A stretch of 10,732 bases of DNA from contig PWQG01000144.1 of assembly GCA_003556835.1 (NCBI GenBank), positions 1 through 10,732 on the forward strand, written 5' to 3'. Positions 4,543-10,732 of this stretch are shown piece after piece. The position numbers and the translations under genes are program-made. This DNA is from Gammaproteobacteria bacterium (GTDB lineage Bacteria; Pseudomonadota; Gammaproteobacteria; Pseudomonadales; Pseudohongiellaceae). How positions within the stretch are numbered: the first letter of the stretch is position 1; the number at the start of each line of letters is the position of its first letter. Under the pieces are notes generated by a model that saw nothing but the letters and a program-made list of their open reading frames with translations, was not told the DNA's origin and searched no databases.

Positions 4543-5817
4543 TCAGGAGGCCTTGCTGACTTCCTTTTCCAGGATTGCATGCACCGACTTCTCAAGAATG
4601 TCCAGACCCTTGTTGAGTTCGTCCTTGGTGATGGTCAGCGGACACAGGCACTTGACCACCTGGTCGTCGGCACCACTGGTCTCGATGATCAGGTTGCTCT
4701 TGAAGCAGAGTCGACAGATTTTTTCGGCCAGCTCGCCATCGCGGCATTCAAGGCCGCGCATGAAGCCGCGTCCCTTCGCCTTGATCAGTGTCTTGTCATA
4801 CCCACTGGCGATTTTTTCCAGGCGTGACTTCAGCAGTTCGATCTTGCCCGCAAGTTCTTGCTGAAATGTGTCATCTGCCCAATAGTTGTCGAGGGCCGCT
4901 GTCGCCGTGACAAAAGCATGGTTGTTGCCACGGAAAGTACCGTTGTGTTCGCCCGGTTTCCAGGTGTCATATTCCGGCTTGATCAGTGTGACCGCAAATG
5001 GAAGGCCATAACCACTGAGTGACTTCGACAGTGTGACGATGTCCGGCTTGATACCGGATTCCTCAAAGCTGAAGAAGCTGCCGGAGCGACCGCAACCGGC
5101 CTGGATGTCGTCCACGATCAACAACATGTCGTGTTTGCGGCAGAGCCGCTCGACCTCGCGCAGCCATTCGGCTTGTGCAACGTTCAACCCGCCTTCGCCC
5201 TGGATGGTTTCCACGATTACTGCAGCAGGATGGTCCAGGCCACTCGAGGAGTCTTCCAGCATGCTTTCCATCAATGCGATGGTATCGAGTCGGTCGCCCA
5301 TGTAGTTGTCATAGGGAATGTGAGAGACACCGCTCAGATGGATGCCGGAGGCGTCCCGGTGGTGGGAGTTGCCGGTGGCGGCCATGGCGCCCAGGGATAC
5401 CCCGTGGAAGCCGTTGGTGAAGGCAAGGATGTTGGTGCGGCCTTTCACGTTGCGGGCGATTTTCAGTGCGGCTTCGACCGCATTGGTGCCGGTGGGGCCG
5501 GTGAACTGCACCATGTAGTTGAGACCCCGGGGCTTGAAGATGCGCTCGTTCAGTGCCTCAAGGAACAGTTCCTTGGCACGGGTGTGCATGTCGAGACCGT
5601 GAGCGATGCCATTGCGTTCGATATACTCGAGCAGGGCAGCCTTGAGTTTCGGGTTGTTGTGCCCGTAGTTCAGTGTGCCGGCACCGGCCAGGAAGTCGAG
5701 ATAGGCATTGCCATCCATGTCATAGAGGTAGGCACCTTCTGCCTTGTCGAATATGACCGGGAATGCCCGGGCATAACTTTGAACTTCCGATTCGATATCG
5801 TCGAAAATGTCGCTCAT
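4543..5817 (-). CDS. ectB: EctB, L-2,4-diaminobutyrate transaminase
   Basis: EctB moves an amino group from glutamate to L-aspartate 4-semialdehyde, giving L-2,4-diaminobutyrate, the first committed step of ectoine synthesis. The 424 residues form a complete class III PLP aminotransferase of usual EctB length. Visible are FTGPTGTNAVEAALK (105-119), NGFHGVSLGAMAATGN (135-150), VDDIQAGCGRSG (235-246) with Asp236 as the likely PLP-ring partner, the Schiff-base lysine in LSKSLSGYGLP (Lys265), and GTFRGNNHAF (293-302). The ATG overlaps the ectA stop (ATGA), and AAGGAG lies 7 bases upstream inside ectA, so the two are translationally coupled. The other pathway enzymes, aspartokinase and aspartate semialdehyde dehydrogenase, are not in this window and must be supplied from elsewhere. 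Confidence 0.97.
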   Translation of the reverse strand: MSDIFDDIESEVQSYARAFPVIFDKAEGAYLYDMDGNAYLDFLAGAGTLNYGHNNPKLKAALLEYIERNGIAHGLDMHTRAKELFLEALNERIFKPRGLNYMVQFTGPTGTNAVEAALKIARNVKGRTNILAFTNGFHGVSLGAMAATGNSHHRDASGIHLSGVSHIPYDNYMGDRLDTIALMESMLEDSSSGLDHPAAVIVETIQGEGGLNVAQAEWLREVERLCRKHDMLLIVDDIQAGCGRSGSFFSFEESGIKPDIVTLSKSLSGYGLPFAVTLIKPEYDTWKPGEHNGTFRGNNHAFVTATAALDNYWADDTFQQELAGKIELLKSRLEKIASGYDKTLIKAKGRGFMRGLECRDGELAEKICRLCFKSNLIIETSGADDQVVKCLCPLTITKDELNKGLDILEKSVHAILEKEVSKAS

Positions 5818-6380
5818 TTATGGTCTCCTTCGTCACCCAGAGTCTTGGCATCGAACGGTCCTATTCGCAGCTTGTACTCGGAGTCGTGCAGATTCAGAAA
5901 GTGTTTCTCCCGGTCGAACATCTCGGACTCCTTGATGTCGCAGTCAAGTCGCCGTGCCAGGGATTGGAACATGGCGCGTGAGGCCTGATTGTCGGCAGTC
6001 ACCGTGGTTTCCACATAGTGCACGTCCTTGCAGGCGTCACGGCGAACCAGTTCGCGCAACATGCGACCGGCCAGGCCACGCTTCTGCGCCAGGGTGTCGA
6101 CGGCGACCTGCCAGACGAACAGGGTGTCGGGCTGTTCCGGCGGACTGTATCCGGTGACCACACCAACGAGATCGTCGCCCATGGTGGCTACCACGCTGGT
6201 CTGTGAAAAGTGGGTTGCGATGACAAGGTAACAATACAGGGAGTTGTCATCGAGGAAGGCGCTCTTGCGAATCAGGTTGTGAATCGGGGCGCCGTCTTCC
6301 GGTACCGGAATGCGGAGGGAGATGGGTTCGTCGTTTTGAGGTCTTTCTTGAAGCGCTGGCGCTTCCTGGAAAGTATTCAT
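5814..6380 (-). CDS. ectA: EctA, L-2,4-diaminobutyrate N-gamma-acetyltransferase
   Basis: EctA transfers acetyl from acetyl-CoA to the 4-amino group of diaminobutyrate. The 188-residue product is a GNAT-fold enzyme. The opening strand SLRIPVPEDGAPIHNLIR (21-38), the NSLYCYLVIATHFSQTSVVA block (46-65), FVWQVAVD (88-95) followed by the acetyl-CoA loop QKRGLAGRML (99-108), and the VETTVTADNQASRAMF block (123-138) all match EctA. The start at 6380 gives a normal length; the frame is open to 6485, but the predicted transcription start near 6482 makes that longer start unlikely. Oddly, no clear Shine-Dalgarno lies before this ATG: the nearest purine run (AAGAAGAGA) is about 16 or more bases away. 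Initiation may thus be weak or controlled by the 100-base leader. It is first in ectABC. Confidence 0.96.
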   Translation of the reverse strand: MNTFQEAPALQERPQNDEPISLRIPVPEDGAPIHNLIRKSAFLDDNSLYCYLVIATHFSQTSVVATMGDDLVGVVTGYSPPEQPDTLFVWQVAVDTLAQKRGLAGRMLRELVRRDACKDVHYVETTVTADNQASRAMFQSLARRLDCDIKESEMFDREKHFLNLHDSEYKLRIGPFDAKTLGDEGDHK

Positions 6381-6488
6381 AATGATGTGGTTGAGGTTCT
6401 CTTCTTTGTATCTTCTCGCGAAAAAAGATGGTGGATTGAAAGTTCCGTTATCATCCAGCTGCGCATTACTGCACAACAGATACAATCA

Positions 6489-6517
6489 AGTATAACAAAT
6501 CTGCCGGCAGCTGTCGA
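6489..6517 (-). promoter_or_regulatory. Sigma70 promoter of ectABC with a palindrome in its spacer
   Basis: On the minus strand TCGACA (plus 6512-6517) and TATACT (plus 6489-6494) each match consensus in 5 of 6 positions with an ideal 17-base spacer. Transcription should start near 6482, giving a leader of about 100 bases before ectA. The spacer contains the perfect 10-bp palindrome CTGCCGGCAG (6501-6510), placed where a bound repressor would block polymerase, or where the centre of the promoter could be reshaped by a MerR-like or MarR-like factor. No ectR-like regulator gene is in the window. Confidence 0.65.
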
Positions 6518-6536
6518 AGTGATTGATTTGGAAAGC

Positions 6537-6568
6537 AAAAAACCGCAGGCCGGGGGCGACCTGCGGTT
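6537..6568 (-). terminator. Rho-independent terminator of the PQQ dehydrogenase gene
   Basis: AACCGCAGG (6541-6549) and CCTGCGGTT (6560-6568) are exact reverse complements, a 9-bp stem with a 10-base C-rich loop on the minus-strand transcript. A run of A on the plus strand (6537-6542) gives the U tract at the 3' end of the minus-strand transcript. It lies 27 bases past the stop of the dehydrogenase gene and separates that transcript from the ectABC promoter. Confidence 0.85.
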
Positions 6569-6594
6569 CTCATGGTTCCGGTATCGAGTCCGGA

Positions 6595-8796
6595 TCAGTC
6601 GGGCAGGGCCAAGGCGATGATCTGCGGATCGACGCCGCTGGCGCTGACCGCCATGACGATATACTGCGTACCTTCATGCATATAGGTGATCGGCGTACCG
6701 GTCTGTGAGGCCGGCAACTCGATGGTGGCAATCAGCTCACCGGTTTCCTTGTCATGGGCACGGAAATACGGCCCGCCACCCTGGCCCTCACCAACAAACA
6801 GCAGTTCGGAGGTCAACAGTAGACCGGAGCGGGTCGGAATGCCGGTGCGCGGAATGTCCACGCCCTCGAGCAGGGGATGGTTCTTCACGTGTTCCGGTGT
6901 GTCGGCATTGGCCACCCACCATTCGATGCTGCCGTCATTCAGGTTCATCTTGGTTACCCGACCCCAGGGTGGCTGCACAATCGGCAGGCCATCCACGGTC
7001 GGAGTGCGGCCGGGACCAGCAATATAGTCCACCGTGGATGCGTCACCGCCGGGAACCAGAGCCAGTACGGCTGGATCGGTACGCGATGGAATATAGAGCA
7101 TGCCGGTTGCCGGGTCATACGCGGCGCCTTCCCAGTTGGAGCCGCCCAGTGTGCCGGGCAGGCTCAAGGTGCCGCGTGTCCCATCTGGATGGTCAAGCAA
7201 GGACGGGGGTTCGAACAACGGTCCGGTGCGATAGTCCTGGATGGCTTCCAGCGCCAGCTGTCGGACTTCCGGTGTGAAGTCGATCAGATCGTCTTCACTG
7301 AAGCCCTGGCGGTCGTAAGCCGGCGGCCTGGTCGGGAAAGGCTGGGTGTCCGCGGTCCATTCTCCGGGTGTATCCGATTGCGGTACGGGTACCTCTTCCA
7401 TCTCCCATACCGGCTCGCCGGTTTCGCGGTCCAATACATAGGCAAAAGCCTGCTTGGTCAGCTGGACCAGGTACTTGCTGCCATCAGGCAGGTCGACCAA
7501 TACCGGTGCGGACGGCGTGTCATAGTCCCAGATGTCATGGCGAAGATGCTGGAAGTACCACTGTTTTTCGCCAGTGCGGTAATCCACAGCAACCACCGAA
7601 CCCGAGTAGAGGTTATTGCCCGGACGGAAGCCGCCATAGCGGTCACCGGTGGCGGACTCGACCGGCAGGTAGACATGACCCAGCTCCTTGTCAAAGGACA
7701 TGGCGGTCCAGACTCCGGTGTTGCCTGCGGCCGTTTCCGCAGTGCCGTCATGCCAGGTGTCGAAGCCGTATTCACCGCGCTCCGGAATTGTCTTGAAGGT
7801 CCACAGGTGTGAGCCTGTGTGTACATCGTAGGCGCGCACGTCTCCAATGATGTTCTGGGCGTGCGGAGGCCGGAAGCTGACCAGATGGGCCGCACCCACC
7901 ACGATGACATCGTCAATGACGGTGGGGGGGAAGGTCAATGTGATGTCATCGTCGTCCCGGATATAGTCGGGTGGCGTGCGCAGACCTTCGTGCAGATCAA
8001 CCCAGCCTTTTTCGCCAAAGGTATCGACTGGCAGGCCCGTTTCTGCATCCAGTGCGACCAGGCTGTAACCCGGCGTGACGAAGAAGATGATTTCCTGCTC
8101 GCCATCAGACCAGTAGGACAGCCCCTTGCCGGAGTTCTTGCGTGGTGCGTTGTCGAAACGCTCGCCCTCTTCAGTGCGGTACATCCACAGCGTCTGGCCC
8201 GTGGCCGGATCAATGGAAACCACGTTACGTGTGGCACCCGCTGTCGCGTACATCCGGCCATTGACCATAAGCGGTTCGGTGACGTAGATGTTTTCCTGTT
8301 GCGGCCCATAGTTGGCAGCACTCCAGGTCCAGGCGATCTCCAGATCGGCGACATTGTCTTCATTGATCTGGTTAAGGGGAGAATAGCGATTGGCGCCCGG
8401 ATCACCATTGAAGATCGGCCAGGGGTGTTCGGCCAGCTCTTCCCCACTGCGCTCGGTGATGGTGGTGCCAGCCAGCTGGGCCAGGGTGACATTGCCCGGA
8501 GGCGCATTGACCCGGCCCATGCGCATTACATACGCGGTCAGGTCGAGATATTGTTCGTCGCTCAGGGAGCCGGGCGTCTCGGCCGGCATGGTCGCCTTGA
8601 TCACTTCGAAAAGGTCATCAGCCGGTTCACCCAGCCAGTCATTGCGCAGGCGCATCTCGATCTCTGCCTGTACATGACAGCGTGCACATTCGGACTGGAA
8701 AAGGGTCTGACCCCGGTCGGCGGATGATTCCTGAGCGGCAGCCGGCGCCGAATAGATGAATATGGCTGACAACAGGAGCAGGGTAACTCTAATCAA
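6595..8796 (-). CDS. Periplasmic PQQ-dependent dehydrogenase with N-terminal cytochrome c domain
   Basis: The 733 residues begin with a Sec signal peptide (cleavage near AAA-Q, about residue 21). A class I cytochrome c domain follows at about 25-93, with heme-binding CARCH at 37-41 and likely sixth ligand Met70. An eight-bladed quinoprotein propeller fills about 125-733. It starts WPIFNGDPGANRYSPLNQIN and carries repeated blade motifs (SIDPATGQTLW, AYDVHTGSHLW, AVDYRTGEKQW, VLDRETGEPVW). The block HDIWDYD at 420-426 resembles the segment of membrane glucose dehydrogenase that holds its proposed catalytic Asp. The enzyme should oxidise a sugar or alcohol in the periplasm and pass electrons from PQQ to its own heme; the substrate is unknown. 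The start is TTG at 8794-8796: no ATG occurs near, and GAGGAG lies just upstream. No PQQ synthesis gene is in the window. A clean terminator follows, and it appears monocistronic. Confidence 0.9.
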   Translation of the reverse strand: MIRVTLLLLSAIFIYSAPAAAQESSADRGQTLFQSECARCHVQAEIEMRLRNDWLGEPADDLFEVIKATMPAETPGSLSDEQYLDLTAYVMRMGRVNAPPGNVTLAQLAGTTITERSGEELAEHPWPIFNGDPGANRYSPLNQINEDNVADLEIAWTWSAANYGPQQENIYVTEPLMVNGRMYATAGATRNVVSIDPATGQTLWMYRTEEGERFDNAPRKNSGKGLSYWSDGEQEIIFFVTPGYSLVALDAETGLPVDTFGEKGWVDLHEGLRTPPDYIRDDDDITLTFPPTVIDDVIVVGAAHLVSFRPPHAQNIIGDVRAYDVHTGSHLWTFKTIPERGEYGFDTWHDGTAETAAGNTGVWTAMSFDKELGHVYLPVESATGDRYGGFRPGNNLYSGSVVAVDYRTGEKQWYFQHLRHDIWDYDTPSAPVLVDLPDGSKYLVQLTKQAFAYVLDRETGEPVWEMEEVPVPQSDTPGEWTADTQPFPTRPPAYDRQGFSEDDLIDFTPEVRQLALEAIQDYRTGPLFEPPSLLDHPDGTRGTLSLPGTLGGSNWEGAAYDPATGMLYIPSRTDPAVLALVPGGDASTVDYIAGPGRTPTVDGLPIVQPPWGRVTKMNLNDGSIEWWVANADTPEHVKNHPLLEGVDIPRTGIPTRSGLLLTSELLFVGEGQGGGPYFRAHDKETGELIATIELPASQTGTPITYMHEGTQYIVMAVSASGVDPQIIALALPD

Positions 8797-8981
8797 GCGT
8801 GTTCTCCTCAGAAGGCTTTCTGCTTTAGTATTGAATTGTGTTACGGGCTAGGACCGGCAATGTTAGCGGTTTTGCTCGGGTCTAGGAAGCTGTCGTATCA
8901 TATTGATAAATTTGTCGCTGGCGACGGTTGGCGCAGTTGACCACAATCAGGATATGCTGTTCTGAACTGGGAGTATTGCTC
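8797..8981. other. Divergent intergenic region between the PQQ dehydrogenase and M48 genes
   Basis: These 185 bases must hold promoters in both directions, but none is convincing. Toward the M48 gene TTGACC (8937-8942) is a good -35 with no matching -10 at proper spacing, and TATGCT (8953-8958) is a weak -10. A GTCGC-TG-GCGAC inverted repeat lies at 8914-8925. No small coding sequence with a ribosome site stands out. Confidence 0.4.
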
Positions 8982-10553
8982 ATGCGCAACCTACATTATG
9001 TACACGCCATTCGAAGTTTTGCCCTGCTGGGGCTCATGTCCTGGCTGGTTGCCTGTGCCGTCAATCCGGTCACTGGACAGCGTGAGCTGGGATTCATATC
9101 CGAGCGCGAGGAAATCCAGCTCGGGCAGCAGCATTACGGGCCCATGCAGCAGAGCGAGGGTGGGCTGTTCAAGGTCGATCCAGAGCTGTCTGCTTATGTG
9201 AATGAGGTCGGACAGCGCCTGGCGGCTGAAGCTGACCGGGATCTGCCTTATGAGTTTGTGGTGCTCAATAATTCGGTGCCCAATGCCTGGGCGCTTCCGG
9301 GTGGCAAAATCGCCATCAACCGCGGCCTGCTGATCGAGATGGGTAGCGAAGCAGAGCTGGCTGCGGTGCTGGGACATGAAATTGTTCACTCCGCAGCACG
9401 CCACGGGGCCCAGAACATGGAGCGCGGCATGTTGTTGCAGGGCGCTTTGCTGGCCACAGCCATAGCTGCCAGCAGCAGCGAGTATGCCGGAGCAATTGTG
9501 GGCGGAGCTGCGGTAGGCGCCCAACTCATCAGCCAGCGCTACGGTCGGGAAGCCGAGCGGGAAGCGGATTACTATGGCACGCGCTATATGGCACGGGCAG
9601 GTTATGACCCGCAGGCTGCGGTCAGCCTGCAGGAAACCTTTGTCCGCCTGTCCAATGCCCGGGAGCCGGGCTGGCTGGAGGGCCTGTTCGCCAGTCATCC
9701 GCCATCGTCCGAGCGGGTGCAGAATAACCGGGAACTGGTTGCGGAGCTGCGTCGGGATGGGTTCAGCGGTGGCGAGCTTGGTGAAGAGCGCTATCGGGAG
9801 CGCCTGGCCTTCCTGGCCGAGAACAGTGAGGCCTATGCAGCCTTTGATGAAGCGCACACCCTGGCGCGGCAGGACCGCATGGATGATGCCATGCGCGAGG
9901 CCGAGCGGGCCATTCGCCTGTTGCCGGAGGAAGCCCGTTTCCACGGTCTGCGCGGTGACATCTTCCTGAACCAGAGTGCTTATCAGGAGGCGGTGGAGTC
10001 TTATGACAATGCCCTGATGCGGGATTCGGAGTTTTTCAACTACTACCTGGGCCGTGGTCTGGCGCATTCACGCATGGGCAACCGCGCCCGGGCCCAGGAA
10101 GATCTGCAGGCGAGCGTCAATCTGCTTCCCACGGCGATGGCCATGAACGAACTGGGCAACCTTTCGCTGGCGCAGAATGATCGCAACCAGGCAAAGCAAT
10201 ACTTCCAGCAGGCAGCTTCGGCGCCGGGTTCCATTGGTGAGCAGGCGACCGTCGCCTTTGTGCGCCTGGATATGGCCGACAACCCCGGGGAGTATCTGCG
10301 CTCGCGCCTGACGGTGGGAGATCAGGGTCGTCTGTTGGTGCAGGTGGTCAATGAATCACCAGTGGCCATTCGCAGTGCCCGGATTGATGTGGAGGTCGCG
10401 GTTGGCGGCCGCACGGCGACGCGGCAGCTTTCGCTATCGTCATTGGCTTCCGGCCAGAGTCGTGTGCTGGATACCGGTGTCAATCTGCCGGCTGAGGCGG
10501 AGCTGTCCGAGGTGCGCGGATCGACCCGTGTGCGTGATGTCCGCGTCGACTGA
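8982..10553 (+). CDS. M48-family zinc metalloprotease lipoprotein with TPR repeats (BepA-like)
   Basis: The 523-residue product starts with a signal peptide and lipobox LVAC (Cys25), so it should be lipid-anchored and face the periplasm. The M48 catalytic domain spans about 40-250: zinc motif HEIVH at 132-136, third ligand probably Glu192 in EREAD (192-196), and HPPSSERVQN near its end. Helical repeats from about 283 to 415 read as TPRs (for example AYQEAVESYDNALMRD). This layout resembles BepA (YfgC), which assists or degrades stalled outer-membrane proteins such as LptD; that role here is inferred. Two differences stand out: BepA is not usually described as a lipoprotein, and about 85 strand-rich residues (438-523) follow the TPRs. 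ATG 8982 has GGGAG eight bases upstream; a TTG at 8928 is in frame but would spoil the signal peptide. Confidence 0.9.
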   Translation: MRNLHYVHAIRSFALLGLMSWLVACAVNPVTGQRELGFISEREEIQLGQQHYGPMQQSEGGLFKVDPELSAYVNEVGQRLAAEADRDLPYEFVVLNNSVPNAWALPGGKIAINRGLLIEMGSEAELAAVLGHEIVHSAARHGAQNMERGMLLQGALLATAIAASSSEYAGAIVGGAAVGAQLISQRYGREAEREADYYGTRYMARAGYDPQAAVSLQETFVRLSNAREPGWLEGLFASHPPSSERVQNNRELVAELRRDGFSGGELGEERYRERLAFLAENSEAYAAFDEAHTLARQDRMDDAMREAERAIRLLPEEARFHGLRGDIFLNQSAYQEAVESYDNALMRDSEFFNYYLGRGLAHSRMGNRARAQEDLQASVNLLPTAMAMNELGNLSLAQNDRNQAKQYFQQAASAPGSIGEQATVAFVRLDMADNPGEYLRSRLTVGDQGRLLVQVVNESPVAIRSARIDVEVAVGGRTATRQLSLSSLASGQSRVLDTGVNLPAEAELSEVRGSTRVRDVRVD

Positions 10554-10571
10554 GCAATTTCGGCAAGACAG

Positions 10572-10600
10572 TGTACGAATGCGGGAGAGATCTATATAAT
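10572..10600 (+). promoter_or_regulatory. Promoter of the tRNA-Arg gene
   Basis: A perfect TATAAT lies at 10595-10600, 28 bases before the mature tRNA. The -35 at the ideal 17-base spacing, TGTACG (10572-10577), matches only 3 of 6. The C-rich stretch after the -10 (ACCCAGCC) resembles the discriminator of stringently controlled stable-RNA promoters. The start point would be about 10607, leaving a leader of some 22 bases for removal during tRNA processing. Confidence 0.6.
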
Positions 10601-10628
10601 ACCCAGCCTCTGCAAGACCTGAGACTGC

Positions 10629-10705
10629 GCACCCGTAGCTCAGCTGGATAGAGTAGGTGGCTTCGAACCACTTGGTCGGGAGTTCGAATCTCTCCGGGTG
10701 CGCCA
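10629..10705 (+). tRNA. tRNA-Arg, anticodon TCG
   Basis: The 77 bases fold as a full cloverleaf. The 7-bp acceptor stem is GCACCCG with CGGGTGC (10695-10701). The D stem GCTC/GAGT ends in one G-U pair. The anticodon stem is GGTGG/CCACT (10656-10660 and 10668-10672) with loop CTTCGAA. The variable loop is TGGTC, and the T stem GGGAG/CTCTC encloses TTCGAAT. The anticodon TCG is at 10663-10665 and reads CGA (and other CGN) arginine codons. Discriminator G10702 and the CCA tail (10703-10705) are encoded. tRNA genes of this kind can serve as integration sites, but the window ends 27 bases later and no att repeat can be judged. Confidence 0.96.
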
Positions 10706-10732
10706 ATTCAAGAAAATTTCTCTCCCCCCAGA

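Noticed and set aside
4443..4595. Upstream extension of the ectC frame to 4595
   Set aside because: The added 51 residues are basic and low-complexity, overlap the end of ectB and have no counterpart in EctC; the GGGAG-led ATG at 4442 matches the family start.
6877..7812. Open frame of about 311 codons on the plus strand inside the PQQ dehydrogenase gene
   Set aside because: The opposite strand encodes a well-conserved propeller with correct repeat motifs; this frame is its shadow.
8914..8925. GTCGC-TG-GCGAC inverted repeat as a terminator or operator
   Set aside because: The stem is short, no T run follows on either strand, and it lies upstream of both divergent genes, so a terminator makes no sense; as an operator it has no further support.
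8991..10067. Open frame of about 358 codons on the minus strand opposite the M48 gene
   Set aside because: The plus strand has signal peptide, lipobox, HEIVH and TPRs in one frame; the antisense frame has no motif and no ribosome site.
10706..10732. Possible att repeat or terminator after the tRNA
   Set aside because: Only 27 bases remain, with no stem and no copy of the tRNA 3' end elsewhere that I could see.
1..10732. CRISPR array, IS element, toxin-antitoxin pair or phage module
   Set aside because: No regularly spaced repeats, transposase motifs, terminal inverted repeats, small paired genes or phage-like proteins were seen.

Overview
The window looks like chromosomal DNA of a halotolerant gammaproteobacterium. 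It has moderately high GC by eye, a complete ectoine operon, Gram-negative lipoproteins, an M48 periplasmic protease with TPRs, an RND exporter, a periplasmic PQQ/cytochrome c dehydrogenase, a perfect CRP-type half-site pair and a tRNA with encoded CCA. Genus cannot be fixed by eye. There is no IS element, phage gene, CRISPR array or plasmid function.

Layout. (1) 1-803, minus: N-terminal part of an RND/MMPL exporter, cut by an in-frame TAA at 84-86 with the same frame open to the window edge. A terminator-like hairpin at 820-854 faces the plus strand, where no gene precedes it. (2) 895-1212, minus: small DUF4156-like lipoprotein. (3) 1213-1420: divergent control region with a CRP-like site (TGTGA-N6-TCACA), three other perfect dyads, an 11-bp direct repeat and a sigma70-like promoter for the lipoprotein. 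(4) 1421-4007, plus: a probable four-gene operon of an SDR-fold protein without the catalytic Tyr/Lys, an FMN nitroreductase, a receiver-like protein without its phospho-acceptor Asp, and a six-helix membrane protein; it ends in a hairpin over the last stop codon. (5) 4044-6380, minus: ectA-ectB-ectC, with a good sigma70 promoter holding a 10-bp palindrome in its spacer, an ATGA overlap between ectA and ectB, and an 8-bp-stem hairpin in the ectB-ectC gap. (6) 6595-8796, minus: TTG-started PQQ dehydrogenase with an N-terminal cytochrome c domain, closed by a strong intrinsic terminator. (7) 8982-10553, plus: M48 lipoprotein metalloprotease with TPRs and an extra C-terminal domain. (8) 10629-10705, plus: tRNA-Arg(TCG) with a perfect TATAAT upstream.

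Function. EctA, EctB and EctC together make ectoine from L-2,4-diaminobutyrate, an osmotic stress module. The PQQ dehydrogenase would pass electrons from an unknown periplasmic substrate to its own heme. The M48 protein is probably an outer-membrane quality-control factor. The least explained part is the operon at 1421-4007: two oxidoreductase folds (one apparently catalytically dead), a pseudo-receiver and a membrane protein next to a CRP-like site. It is the best candidate for an undescribed system here, but its function cannot be read from sequence alone.
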